Notes: generated by a model from the sequence alone, not told the origin. Shown: positions 17,913 through 27,382, numbered from the stretch's first letter. The stretch is DNA of 64,000 nt from Spirosoma arboris (GCF_009754945.1 NZ_WPIN01000002.1:372001-436000), one strand, 5' to 3'. Program-made: numbers and translations.

Positions 17913-17953
17913 ATAAGCGCTTCTGGTACCGTAGTTGTACCGAAAGCGCTTAT
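17913..17953. terminator. Hairpin downstream of a secreted-protein gene
   Basis: ATAAGCGCTT (17913-17922) pairs with AAGCGCTTAT (17944-17953), with additional GGTAC/GTACC pairing inside. It lies about 50 bp after the stop of the minus-strand gene ending at 18004. There is no clear T run, so it may be a plain inverted repeat. Confidence 0.45.
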
Positions 17954-18003
17954 AGGATTCTGACTAATCTCAACAGTACCACCCTTAATTCCCTAAAAAC
18001 CAA

Positions 18004-18930
18004 TTATACTCCTCGTCGACGAGTACGGGTTATTGTTATAGGCACACATATGGGTTTGCAATCCGGATTTACTGGTGTTAAAATCGTGAAGGTCGTAGTA
18101 GCTGGCGTGCTGGTTCCTCCACTATTTTTAGCAATTGCAGTCAATGTGTGTAGCCCATCAGGTAAAGATACCGAACAACTCCAGATACCCCCCCCGGTAC
18201 CTGTTGTAGAACATAATACAGTAGCCCCTTCGGTAAGCGTTACACTGGCTCCTGCTGTTACGGTTCCGCTAACGGCAATACTCGGCCCAGCCACTGTTGT
18301 ATTTGTTACCGGGCTCAGAATAGCAATCGTTGGCGGAATTGCGCAATTAGCACTACCCACATTATAATTCCCTTTCCAGGCATTATAGACCGTTCCGTTT
18401 GCCCGAAAACCAAGCGCTGTCAGGTCATTGCCTACGTTAATGGGTTGCGTAGGTGGATTCGGCTGAAACAGGTCACTACTAGTCCAGATTTCAACAGGTC
18501 CTACACAAGGACCGCTATTGGTAAAGGTAAATAGAACTGTTTCCTGCGTTGCACTATACGGGATAGATGGCGCATTAGGCGTTAGACCGAAGATAAAATA
18601 ATCGTAGTTCGGGCTCTGAGGAGGAGCCAAAACAGTCGTATTATTCGTCCAGCCTCCATTGGTGCTCTGCACATTGGCAACCTGAAAACTGCCTGTAGGC
18701 ACTACAATCGTCACTTGGCCCGTATTAGTGATCCGGTCAGTACCCGAAAGACCCACTGTACTGGAGAGCGAGACTTGGTAAGTAACTTTATCGGGAAGCA
18801 ATTTCACCGAATAGTAAATACCATTCTGGGCCAGTCCAGTCGTAAAACAGCTCACTAGTAGCAACAGTATACAAACTAATCGTAGGTATACCCATGAGTG
18901 AGTTTTATGGCGTGTATAGGTCATAAGCAA
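18004..18930 (-). CDS. Secreted protein with one Ig-like repeat, short paralogue of the 1754-aa protein
   Basis: A 308-residue exported protein. After the signal peptide (cleaved near TTGLAQ) comes a beta-rich domain (about 36-200) that matches, motif by motif, the N terminus of the giant protein encoded upstream: YQVSLSST, GQVTIVVPTGSF, DYFIFGLTPN, PINVGNDLTALGF, NVGSANC. One Ig-like repeat follows (PTIAILSPVTN...TATTTFTILTP). It stops there with a short basic tail, TRTRRRGV, and lacks the C-terminal module of its two relatives. It has its own promoter and a palindrome upstream, and a terminator separates it from the giant gene. The function is unknown; adhesion or surface binding is inferred. 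Confidence 0.8.
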   Translation of the reverse strand: MLMTYTRHKTHSWVYLRLVCILLLLVSCFTTGLAQNGIYYSVKLLPDKVTYQVSLSSTVGLSGTDRITNTGQVTIVVPTGSFQVANVQSTNGGWTNNTTVLAPPQSPNYDYFIFGLTPNAPSIPYSATQETVLFTFTNSGPCVGPVEIWTSSDLFQPNPPTQPINVGNDLTALGFRANGTVYNAWKGNYNVGSANCAIPPTIAILSPVTNTTVAGPSIAVSGTVTAGASVTLTEGATVLCSTTGTGGGIWSCSVSLPDGLHTLTAIAKNSGGTSTPATTTFTILTPVNPDCKPICVPITITRTRRRGV

Positions 18931-18963
18931 TGTAGATTATAGTTTATCAATTCACCATATTAC

Positions 18964-18977
18964 TTACCTATAGGTAA
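18964..18977. promoter_or_regulatory. 14-bp palindrome TTACCTATAGGTAA, candidate operator
   Basis: A perfect palindrome between the -7 box at 18994-19001 and the start codon of the short secreted protein gene at 18930. A repressor site just downstream of the promoter is one reading. Confidence 0.35.
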
Positions 18978-18993
18978 CTCACAAGTAAATTTA

Positions 18994-19001
18994 CAAACTT
19001 A
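18994..19001 (-). promoter_or_regulatory. Bacteroidota -7 promoter box (TAAGTTTG)
   Basis: Exact TAnnTTTG on the minus strand, 64 bp upstream of the start codon at 18930. It indicates separate transcription of the short paralogue. Confidence 0.45.
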
Positions 19002-19035
19002 TTCCTAGTAATTAGTTTACTTTCAGTCCATTAGT

Positions 19036-19069
19036 AAGGCTATTCCGGTTTGTTGACCGGAATAGCCTT
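19036..19069. terminator. Hairpin terminator after the 1754-aa protein gene
   Basis: A perfect 14-bp stem (19036-19049 with 19056-19069) and a six-base loop, nine bases after the stop codon of the giant gene. There is no strong T run. Confidence 0.75.
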
Positions 19070-19077
19070 TGACCATA

Positions 19078-22000
19078 TCAAGGGATCTGCTCCTGAACGA
19101 TGTAGGTAATATCGAAGAGCGAGTTATTTGGGAACAGGAGCACCGTCGTGAAAATGATTTGCAAATCATTTTGAGCGCCCTGATACCGCACTTCGCCATC
19201 CATATTTACGTCACCTGTCAGGTATCGCTGTACGATATAAGTCGGTAGCGATGAGGTATTTCCAGCTTCTAGGAATACCTGGCTAAACACAGTTCCCAGA
19301 TCATTATTGCTGCCCTGATAGATAACCTGCCGTTTAGGCTGACCACTTACAACATCAACCCCATTGGTATTACCTGGCCAGAGCAAGCGGGTTGTATTGA
19401 TGGTTTGCTGAGCCAGTGTGCCATAGGTTTGAGTGGCCGGAGAAATGAAATCGACAGTAACAGCTGTACTGCTGAGCGCTACCGTATTTAAGGTCATTAC
19501 GCCCAGGTGATTTCGGTGCCGTACAGATACATAGTAACTACCCGCTCCCACGTTGAATGATACTGGAGATATACCATCGACATCAACAATATCGCCATCC
19601 CGCTGTACTAAAGCCGACCGGGTTGCTACAACAGCCGACCCACTGGCTGGGTTGCGTAATTCGACAAATACCCAGTCCACAATGGCATTGGCACCCGTCG
19701 TACTAAACACAGCTGACGTCGTTGATTCGTTACCGCCACCACCAACGTGCGTAAAGCCTGTTCCTACCAGTTCTGGAGAAGAATAAGGTTCTACAAGTGG
19801 CAGCAAGTTTTTAGCCCGAAGATCATCACGCATGAGACCCGTTGTTCCATCGTAGGCACCACCCAGGAAGACTTTGGGGCGTATGAGAGCGAGCGGATCT
19901 GTAACCGTAACAGTCATGCTCGCCGTTACGCTAACTGGGCTGGCGCAGTTGACAGGCAGACTGCCATTCGTAGCCGTATAGGAAATCACATACGAACCTG
20001 CCGTGGCAAACGTAAGCGAGCCTGTTGGCGTCCCGGTACCACTCGTAACAGGGCTAACTCCCGACGTTGGACTCACCATCCAGTTTAGCACACCTGGTGT
20101 ACCTCCTAAAGCGGAGACCGTAACCGTCTGACCGATAGCAAGCGATATAGCCGATGGTGTCAATGTCAGCGCAGATGGTGGCGTACAAGGCGGAGCAACT
20201 ACCGAGAAGCTGGTTACAGCCGAAGCAGAACCCCCTATTGTTGTTACTAAGGCCGTTACACTCACTGGACCAGGTGTTAGCGTTAGGGAAGTACAAGACC
20301 AGCTCCCTGCGCTACTAACTGTTACGACACAGGGTGAATTGCCGGGTGCCACGACAGTTACACTTGAATTAGGTGTAGCCGTTCCACTCACAACTGGATT
20401 CAGGAAGGTTACTTCATTCATCGCTGGTGAAAGAATGGCAATCGTTGGCGGAGCAACAGCTGTAAATGTAGTTGTAGTTGTTGCCGTTCCGCCAGCGTTG
20501 CTGGCTACCGCCGTGAGCGTTACCGGGCCAGCCGTGAGCGTGAGCGAATTACAGTTCCATCCTGTACCTACCACAGTAGCAATGCACGATTGTCCACCGG
20601 GTGCCAGTAAGGTTACTGAAGCTCCTGCGGTTACTGTTCCACTCACCAAAGGTGTTGTACTGGTCAGGCTATTCGGTGCTGGAACCAGAATGGCAATCGT
20701 TGGTGGAGCAACAGCCGTAAATGTGGTTGTGGTTGTTGCCGTTCCGCCAACGTTGCTGGCTACAGCAGTCAGCGTAACCGGACCAGCCGTTAACGTTAGT
20801 GAATTACAGCTCCAACCTGTACCTACTACGGTAGGAATACACGATTGGCCACCGGGTGCGAGCAGCGTAACAGAAGCCCCTGCGGTCACCGTTCCACTTA
20901 CTAAAGGTGTCAGGCTGGTCAGGCTGTTCGGAGCGGGAACCAGAATCGCGATTGTTGGCGGAGCCACAGCGGTAAAGCTAGTCGTTGCGGTAGCACTACC
21001 AACTTCGTTGACAGCTATAGCCGTTAGCGTAACCGGACCAGCTGTTAACGTTATACCCGTACAAGACCAGTTGCCACTACCATCAACCGACGGAATACAG
21101 GATTGACCTCCTGGCGCCAGCAGCGTTACACTCGCTCCTGTCGTTACAGTGCCACTAATCAGCGGAGTCAGATTTGTTTGACTGCCAGCCACCGGTACGT
21201 TAATCGTAACAGTGGGTAGTACGTGTATCAGCACCGTTGTCGAGCAGGTTCCGGTAGCCTCTCCTGAGGTAATGGTGAGTGACCGAATGCCTCGTGGGCC
21301 GCTGCCGTCGTAACTAACAGGCATCGCAAACGTAGTTTGTCCGCTCACGAGCGTTTGTGTGCTTGTGCCCGTTAGGCCATTACCTGAAATCGAAACTGTG
21401 GTTGTTCCTATCAGATTGACAGTAAGTGGGAATGTCAATGTTCCTGATGATGGGAAGCCGACGATGAACGTGCCGCTCACGGTTGAAGTCGTGCAATTGC
21501 CGAAGGTAAATGCTCCCGGACACTCATACGCCATGCCAGCAGGGAAGCTAACGATCGAATTATACGTTGTGCAGGTTTTTCCAAATTCAGCAAAACCGTA
21601 ATAGATATTCGTTGTTGATCCAACGCCAACTACAGCACCTACCCGTACTTCGACTTCGTCAAACTCTTTCGTTGTCTGGAATTGCGCTTTGTATTTATTC
21701 GCTGACAGGATCGATACCGTCAACAGTCCACTCGTGCCAACTGACTCCTGAATGACGCCACCTTTGTAGGTAACAATCGTGAGTGAGTTAATGAGTGTTG
21801 CCTGCGCCAGTCCCGTATTTTCGACCACAAAACCGGCAAAATCACCAGCCAGCGCCATTCGACTCAGTTTAGCTCGAATAGATCCATAACCCAGTACGCC
21901 AACCGTTGTCGCTATACTACCAAAATTAGTCAGGCTGGCATCACCTACCTGATCGACATTTGTTATACCACAACCCACACAGGCTGTGCTGGTGAATCCA

Positions 22001-24342
22001 CTTGCCGAAACGCCAACTGTTGTATTGTTTGCAGTAGCTGCTGGATCAACTTTTGTGCAAACCTGATACGAAAAAGCCGCTGTTCCCGAGCTTGGATCTG
22101 TTGGGCGGAAATTGATCGTGCCATCGGCATTAGCTGTTGCACTACCATTGCTAGGTTGCGATACAACGGTCACCGAGGTAGGATCTAACAGTCCTGAACC
22201 ACTGGCAATATCGTTGCCCAATACCGAGAATGACTGCGGACAGGCCGTTTGCGATACGACATCGGTACACATATTAGCCGGGAATGCTATATTGAAGGCA
22301 ACGGTCTGGTACTGAGGCAGTGGCTTAGCAAAGCCATAATAAACATCGGTCGTTGCCAATAACCCAACCCCTGCCGTCACACTTAACTCTACCTCATCAA
22401 AGTTCGATGTAGTTGTAGGGAAACCGATCTCATAGCGTGATCCCGTCAAAACCTGCACACTAGCCAGACCACTAACGGTATAGCTATCTTTTAAAGCACC
22501 TGCAAGATAGGTTCGAATAACCAGGGTCGGGAATACGCTGGTCGATAAAAGGCCGCTGTTGCCAATTACAAATCCGGCGCGATCACCTTTCAGTCCTGTT
22601 CCATTTAATTTGGCCCGAACCGACACTGTACCACCCAAAGCTACTGTTTGGTTGATCGTCGCAAAATCAGTTGTACTGGCACTAGTAAGGTTCGACGGAT
22701 TCGAAACGGAGCATAAGGCACACGTAAGATCTTTATCTGTCTGTATTGCTGAGCTTGTAATGTATGATGTTGATGTGACAGATGCTGCTCTCAGCGAGAA
22801 CGTAGCTGTACCTGCCGCCGATGTCGCTGGCTGGAAGCGTACCGTTCCGTCGCTATTCACATAGATATGCCCTGTAGCCGGCTGCGATACAACCTGAACT
22901 GTCGAGGGGTCAACCGTTCGGGGAGCAGTAGCAGTAAACGACGACAAGAGATTTAGTGGCTCACCACAAGAAGCCAGCGTTGTCAATACCGAATAGCTAG
23001 CCGTTGTGGTAGCCGTCCCACCGATGTTACTCGCAATGGCAGTCAATGTGACCGGGCCAGCTGGCAGGGCAAACGAACTACACGACCAGGCACCCGTACT
23101 AGCATTGGCCGTTGTTATACACAACTGGCTGTTGGGGCCAAGAAGTGTAACACTGGCACTGGCAGTAGCTGTACCGCTTATTGTTGGTGAGTTGTTAATC
23201 TGAGTTCCCGGCGTAGGGCTTAGAATACTGATTGTTGGTGGAGCAACAGCCGTAAAGGTGGTTGTAGTTGATGTTTTCCCACCAATGTTACCAGCCGTTG
23301 CGGTTAATGTTACCGGACCTACTGGAACGGTAATGGAATTACAAGACCAGTTACCACTACCATCGGCTGTTGTTACACAGGATGATCCATTCGGGCTTGT
23401 TACTGTTACACTCGCTCCCGGTGTTGCAGTACCACTTACCGGTGGCGACTGGCTTGTCTGTGCATTCAGTGCGGGCGCAGTGAAGGCAATGGTTGGCGGC
23501 CCCACGGCGGTAAAACTAACCGTTGCCGTATTGCTGGGTCCAACGCTGTTTGAGGCTACGGCTGTCAGGGTAACCGGGCCAGCCGTTAACGTTAAGGAAT
23601 TACAGGACCAGTTGCTCGTTCCACCATCGCTAACAATACAAAACTGGCCTCCTGGCGCCGTAAGTGTTACGCTGGAGTTTGCCGTTACGGTCCCACTAAC
23701 TACGGGCGTTAAACTTGTCAGACTATTGGGCGCCGGACTTAAAATAGCCACAACAGGCAGCAACGAGCAGTTTGCAGAGCCAACTCCGTAATTCCCAAGC
23801 CATGCGTTGGTAATCCCCAACTGAGCAAAACCCAATGTTGTCAGGTCATTACCTACGTTGATTGGCTGCGAAGGCGGATTCGGCTTGAAAGGATCTGTAC
23901 TGGCCCAGACTTCTATAGGCCCAGCACAAGGACCTAGATTACGAAAGGTGAATAATGATATTTCTGTATTCGCGGTGTATGGAAGAGCAACACCATTATT
24001 GGTCAGACCAAAAATAAAGTAGTCTTTACTCGGGTTCTGTGATGGTGCGCGAACGGTCGTATTGTTTGCCCATTGACCATTCACGGTATTGATCGAAGTG
24101 ACTGTAAAACTACCAGCAGGGGCTACAATCGTAACCTGACCGCTATTCGTTTGTTGATAGGCACCCGAAAAACTTACTGTACTCGACAATGATACCTGAT
24201 AGGTGAGTCCATCAGGCTGGAGTTTCACTGTGTATTTGATTCCAGTTTGCGACCAGCCTATGGTCAAACTGGCCAGCATCAGAATACCAGCCAAACAAAT
24301 TCGGCAGCACAGAGATTTAAAAAGTAGAGGTGTGCAAGGCAT
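19078..24342 (-). CDS. Giant secreted Ig-repeat protein (1754 aa)
   Basis: An exported surface or secreted protein. Order: signal peptide; N-terminal beta domain (about 33-190) shared with the 308-aa paralogue; three Ig-like repeats of about 85 residues (about 193-460); two copies of a domain with DGTVRFQP- or DGTINFRP-type Ig/cadherin-like strands followed by an FDEVEL...YYGFA module; four or five more Ig repeats, each PPTIAIL..P to TTTTFTAVA; then a C-terminal module of about 267 residues that starts at FLGGAYDGTTGLMRDDLR. That module holds two dockerin-like Ca-binding segments, the last being GDVNMDGEVRYQGAQND. It ends ITYIVQEQIP and has no recognisable type A or B T9SS signal. The gene starts 21 bp after the 774-aa paralogue, so both are probably one transcript. 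Confidence 0.85.
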   Translation of the reverse strand: MPCTPLLFKSLCCRICLAGILMLASLTIGWSQTGIKYTVKLQPDGLTYQVSLSSTVSFSGAYQQTNSGQVTIVAPAGSFTVTSINTVNGQWANNTTVRAPSQNPSKDYFIFGLTNNGVALPYTANTEISLFTFRNLGPCAGPIEVWASTDPFKPNPPSQPINVGNDLTTLGFAQLGITNAWLGNYGVGSANCSLLPVVAILSPAPNSLTSLTPVVSGTVTANSSVTLTAPGGQFCIVSDGGTSNWSCNSLTLTAGPVTLTAVASNSVGPSNTATVSFTAVGPPTIAFTAPALNAQTSQSPPVSGTATPGASVTVTSPNGSSCVTTADGSGNWSCNSITVPVGPVTLTATAGNIGGKTSTTTTFTAVAPPTISILSPTPGTQINNSPTISGTATASASVTLLGPNSQLCITTANASTGAWSCSSFALPAGPVTLTAIASNIGGTATTTASYSVLTTLASCGEPLNLLSSFTATAPRTVDPSTVQVVSQPATGHIYVNSDGTVRFQPATSAAGTATFSLRAASVTSTSYITSSAIQTDKDLTCALCSVSNPSNLTSASTTDFATINQTVALGGTVSVRAKLNGTGLKGDRAGFVIGNSGLLSTSVFPTLVIRTYLAGALKDSYTVSGLASVQVLTGSRYEIGFPTTTSNFDEVELSVTAGVGLLATTDVYYGFAKPLPQYQTVAFNIAFPANMCTDVVSQTACPQSFSVLGNDIASGSGLLDPTSVTVVSQPSNGSATANADGTINFRPTDPSSGTAAFSYQVCTKVDPAATANNTTVGVSASGFTSTACVGCGITNVDQVGDASLTNFGSIATTVGVLGYGSIRAKLSRMALAGDFAGFVVENTGLAQATLINSLTIVTYKGGVIQESVGTSGLLTVSILSANKYKAQFQTTKEFDEVEVRVGAVVGVGSTTNIYYGFAEFGKTCTTYNSIVSFPAGMAYECPGAFTFGNCTTSTVSGTFIVGFPSSGTLTFPLTVNLIGTTTVSISGNGLTGTSTQTLVSGQTTFAMPVSYDGSGPRGIRSLTITSGEATGTCSTTVLIHVLPTVTINVPVAGSQTNLTPLISGTVTTGASVTLLAPGGQSCIPSVDGSGNWSCTGITLTAGPVTLTAIAVNEVGSATATTSFTAVAPPTIAILVPAPNSLTSLTPLVSGTVTAGASVTLLAPGGQSCIPTVVGTGWSCNSLTLTAGPVTLTAVASNVGGTATTTTTFTAVAPPTIAILVPAPNSLTSTTPLVSGTVTAGASVTLLAPGGQSCIATVVGTGWNCNSLTLTAGPVTLTAVASNAGGTATTTTTFTAVAPPTIAILSPAMNEVTFLNPVVSGTATPNSSVTVVAPGNSPCVVTVSSAGSWSCTSLTLTPGPVSVTALVTTIGGSASAVTSFSVVAPPCTPPSALTLTPSAISLAIGQTVTVSALGGTPGVLNWMVSPTSGVSPVTSGTGTPTGSLTFATAGSYVISYTATNGSLPVNCASPVSVTASMTVTVTDPLALIRPKVFLGGAYDGTTGLMRDDLRAKNLLPLVEPYSSPELVGTGFTHVGGGGNESTTSAVFSTTGANAIVDWVFVELRNPASGSAVVATRSALVQRDGDIVDVDGISPVSFNVGAGSYYVSVRHRNHLGVMTLNTVALSSTAVTVDFISPATQTYGTLAQQTINTTRLLWPGNTNGVDVVSGQPKRQVIYQGSNNDLGTVFSQVFLEAGNTSSLPTYIVQRYLTGDVNMDGEVRYQGAQNDLQIIFTTVLLFPNNSLFDITYIVQEQIP
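20432..21197. repeat. Tandem 255-bp units inside the giant Ig gene
   Basis: The word beginning AGAAT at 20432 recurs at 20687 and 20942, an exact 255-bp (85-codon) spacing. The units are nearly identical at DNA level, while the Ig units farther upstream in the gene are more diverged. This indicates recent unit duplication or homogenisation. Confidence 0.8.
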
Positions 24343-24363
24343 AGCAATTGGTAGTTGAAAGTG

Positions 24364-26634
24364 TTAGGGAATTTGTTCACTTACGATGTACGCTATTGAA
24401 AAAGAGGTATTATTAGGGTGTAGAAGCTCATTTAGGAAGATTACCTGTAGGTCGTTGCCCGCCCCCTGGCATATGGTTTGACCATTCAGGTCTAAGTCGC
24501 CGGTCGAGTAAGTTGTTGCGATGTATGTGAGTAAGGCATTCGTATTTCCAGGGTCTAACTGCACCTGGCTCAATACCCGGCTAACGTCATTATTACTTCC
24601 CTGATAGATTATACTCCGATTGGCATCGGCATTTCCGGCCCAGAGCACACGTTTGTTCGTAGTGGAAATTAGCTGCTGGGCATCGCTGCCATAGGTTGCG
24701 GTAGCCGGATTTGTAAAGTCTATAGCTATTGCGGTACTGCTTAGCGCCCTAGACGTCGCCGTCATTACGCCGAGGTGGTTTCGGTGCCGAACGCTGATAT
24801 AGTAGCTACCTGCGCCCACGCTAAACGATAGGGGTGAGGTACCATCTGTTGCTACAATGTCGCCGTCTCGCTGTACTAAAGCCGAGTGCGTTGCTACCAC
24901 AGTCGACGCACTGGCTGGGTTACGTAATTCAACAAACACCCAGTCCACAATGGCATTGGCACCCGTCGTACTAAACACAGCTGATGTCGTTGATTCATTA
25001 CCGCCACCCCCAACATGCGTAAAGCCCGTTCCTACCAGAACCGTCTGTGAATAAGGTTCGGCAAGCGGAAGCAGGTTATTCTGGCGTAAATCGTCGCGCA
25101 TTAAATCGGTTAATGCGCTGTAAGCACCACCCAACAACACGCGCAGATTCAGAACGGCCAATGGGTCTGTTACTGTAATGGTTGCGGTAGCCGTAACACT
25201 GACAGGGTTGATACAAGCTACTGGTACAGTGCTGTTTGTAGCGGTGTAGGTAAGGCTATAGGTTCCAGCCGTTGCAAACGTTAATGAACCGGTAGTAGTA
25301 CCGGTACCGCTTGTAACCGGGCCGATCCCGGTCGTTGGGCTGACTAGCCAGTTCAGTATTCCTGGCGTTCCGCCCAATGTTGAAATCGTAATGGCTTGCC
25401 CAATTGTCAGGCTCACTGCTGTAGTGCTGAGTGTTAAGGCAGATGGGGTGGTACAGGGAGGTGAAACAGCCGTAAAACTGCGCGTTGCGGTTGCAGTACC
25501 GGCAGGATTTCCGGCTACAGCCGTTAGCGTAACTGGCCCCGCGGGTAATATCATTGACGAACAGGACCATGCGCCTGTGCTGACGTCTGCTGTTGTTACG
25601 CACGATTGTCCACTAGGCCCGCTAATAGTCAGGCTAATACCGGCCGTAGCTGTACCGCTTACCAACGGAGTAGTGCTGGTCAAGCTATTTGGCGCCGGAT
25701 TCGTAAAGCTTATGGATGGGGCTGGGTAAACAGTGACCGCTGTTGAACAGCTTCCGGGGCCTGATGTAAATGATAAGGTTGACGTAATACTCAGGCTGCG
25801 AGTCCCCGATACACCCGTTCCATCATAACTGATCAGTACCGGAATCGTGGTTTGCCCATTGGTAATTGCGGCTGTATAAGGAGCAGGAGAGCTGGTAAAA
25901 CCGGAGCCCGTCACTGAAAGTGATACCACTCCCGATGTAGAGCCCGTAACAGGTACTGTTAATGTACCGGATGAAGGAGTACCCGCAACGAAAATACCCG
26001 TAGTAGTTGCTGAACCACAATTGAAATTAAACGTTGCCGCTGCCTTTGATCCAAAGGCAAAATAATAGTTAACAGAATTGAATAAACTTAAAGTTAAAAT
26101 ACTACTACCTGTGATAATAAGTTCAACCTCGTCGAAGTCCTTTGTCGATTTAAAGGCTACTTCATTTTGCGTAGTGCCCAACAATCCCAGCACATCCAGG
26201 CTAATCAGCGAAGGGCCCGTTTTTGTTTCTTGTAACGTCCCTGAGCTATACGTTTTCAGCGTCATCGCATTGAATAAATCAACATTCAATGTTCCTCCAG
26301 ACGATAGTACCCAGCCCGCATAATCGCCCGCTTTCGATACTGTCCCCGATTGAAGTTTAGCACGCACAGACGTAGATATTCCGCTCAATAAGCTAATCCC
26401 GGATATAGTAATGGTTGAAAAATCGGTAAGGCTAAGGTTCGCAACAGCAGAAGCACTGGACACACCACTCGAGCACAAAACGCTACATCCGCTTACTGAA
26501 ATAGCATATTGACCCGTAGGATTTGAGAATTGTGACAGGTTATTTTTCGGTCCGTATTGCTGAGCTTGTACGGTGGTTGTAACAAGGCAAAAAACAAGTA
26601 ATAGGTAGTTGACAATCTTCCATAAACAAAGCAT
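24364..26634 (-). CDS. Secreted protein with Ig-like repeat and shared C-terminal module
   Basis: About 756 residues from the ATG that begins MLCLWKIVNYLLLVFCL, a clear signal peptide ending near VQAQ; an ATG 18 codons earlier (26688) is also open. The N-terminal half has the FDEVEL...YYFAFGS module also found in the 1754-aa protein, then a GSCSTAVTVYP Ig-like strand set, one 85-residue Ig repeat (SISFTNPAPN...SFTAVSPP) and a second Ig-like domain (ALTLSTTAVSLTIGQ). The C-terminal 265 residues are the same module as in the giant protein, with GGAYSALTDLMRDDLRQ, NESTTSAVFSTTGANAIVDW and the dockerin-like GDLDLNGQTICQGAGND. It is the first gene of the pair. Function unknown; matrix or adhesion is inferred. 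Confidence 0.82.
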   Translation of the reverse strand: MLCLWKIVNYLLLVFCLVTTTVQAQQYGPKNNLSQFSNPTGQYAISVSGCSVLCSSGVSSASAVANLSLTDFSTITISGISLLSGISTSVRAKLQSGTVSKAGDYAGWVLSSGGTLNVDLFNAMTLKTYSSGTLQETKTGPSLISLDVLGLLGTTQNEVAFKSTKDFDEVELIITGSSILTLSLFNSVNYYFAFGSKAAATFNFNCGSATTTGIFVAGTPSSGTLTVPVTGSTSGVVSLSVTGSGFTSSPAPYTAAITNGQTTIPVLISYDGTGVSGTRSLSITSTLSFTSGPGSCSTAVTVYPAPSISFTNPAPNSLTSTTPLVSGTATAGISLTISGPSGQSCVTTADVSTGAWSCSSMILPAGPVTLTAVAGNPAGTATATRSFTAVSPPCTTPSALTLSTTAVSLTIGQAITISTLGGTPGILNWLVSPTTGIGPVTSGTGTTTGSLTFATAGTYSLTYTATNSTVPVACINPVSVTATATITVTDPLAVLNLRVLLGGAYSALTDLMRDDLRQNNLLPLAEPYSQTVLVGTGFTHVGGGGNESTTSAVFSTTGANAIVDWVFVELRNPASASTVVATHSALVQRDGDIVATDGTSPLSFSVGAGSYYISVRHRNHLGVMTATSRALSSTAIAIDFTNPATATYGSDAQQLISTTNKRVLWAGNADANRSIIYQGSNNDVSRVLSQVQLDPGNTNALLTYIATTYSTGDLDLNGQTICQGAGNDLQVIFLNELLHPNNTSFSIAYIVSEQIP

Positions 26635-27118
26635 CGAAGCAGTTTGCTCCGGCTTATTTATCAATAAACTATAGATATACGAAACCATCGTTAAGGCAAC
26701 TATATATATACTACCAATTTGTAAATGGAGAAGTCAAATAGTATGCCTTACCGTTATTATATCAATAAATTTTATTTTTTCTGTACAATTATTAACCTAT
26801 TTATCGAAGAAAGCGTATTTAGCACGCTATATATAGAATGCCAAATATGTTATATTATTTATTTGTATTATCCAAATTATGGTAACAAAAAATATGCCAT
26901 GGAGCTTTTATATATTACCGCAATAGTCTATGGAATTAATGATATAACGAGAAGGATTATAGCGTCTCCATATAGGCTGGAAGAGACGAAAAAGTGCATC
27001 AGCAGGTAGTCGATCTGCTGTGTAATGTATGGGGTGGTACCGGGCAATTCTGAAGGAAGAATTTCTAAAAAGTATGCCCGAAATGATCGTGTAAGATTGA
27101 GCTTCGAAAGCGTTTCTG
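26635..27118. other. AT-rich intergenic region, no supported gene
   Basis: Very AT-rich stretch upstream of the secreted-protein operon and downstream of the DUF167 gene. It contains TATATATATA (about 26701-26711) and a 94-codon open frame on the plus strand (26725-27009) rich in Tyr, Ile and Phe, which looks like a by-product of composition. The promoter of the secreted-protein genes should lie here, but no TAnnTTTG box stands out. Confidence 0.5.
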
Positions 27119-27379
27119 CTAGCCTATTTTCACTAAGAAACGCTCGTATATCTCCTGCGTTGTCTCAATGTCAATTCGTTTATGGGGATTAGTAAACCCG
27201 GCCACAATCGTTACGTTCGATTTGGCAATACCCAACTGTTTCGCTAGAAATTCAATTAGATAGGCATTGGCTTTCCCGTCCTGTGCGGGCGCCTTGATTT
27301 TGGCGTTGAGCTGTCCAGCAGCATCATAGAAAAGCTGGTCGACCTTGCTACCGGGCTTGACCTTCAGGTGAAGCGTCAC
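27119..27379 (-). CDS. DUF167 (YggU-like) family protein
   Basis: An 86-residue protein matching the small DUF167/YggU family: HLKVKPGSKVDQLF at the N terminus, KIKAPAQDGKANAYLIEFLA in the middle and NVTIVAGFTNPHKRIDIE at the end. The family has an alpha/beta fold and no established function. Its start is three bases after the stop of the tautomerase-like gene upstream, so the two form an operon. Confidence 0.93.
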   Translation of the reverse strand: MTLHLKVKPGSKVDQLFYDAAGQLNAKIKAPAQDGKANAYLIEFLAKQLGIAKSNVTIVAGFTNPHKRIDIETTQEIYERFLVKIG

Positions 27380-27382
27380 AAC

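Noticed and set aside
20339..21106. Long open frame of 255 codons on the plus strand, antisense to the giant Ig gene
   Set aside because: It is a by-product of the 255-bp repeats and their codon use; the product is a Val/Ala/Pro repeat without protein character, and the opposite frame has clear domains.
20432..21197. Regular repeats considered as a CRISPR array
   Set aside because: The period is 255 bp, the units are coding and translate to Ig-like domains, and there are no short spacers or cas genes.
26725..27009. 94-codon open frame in the AT-rich gap
   Set aside because: Composition (Tyr, Ile, Phe) is that expected of random AT-rich DNA; no motif, promoter or conserved neighbour supports it.
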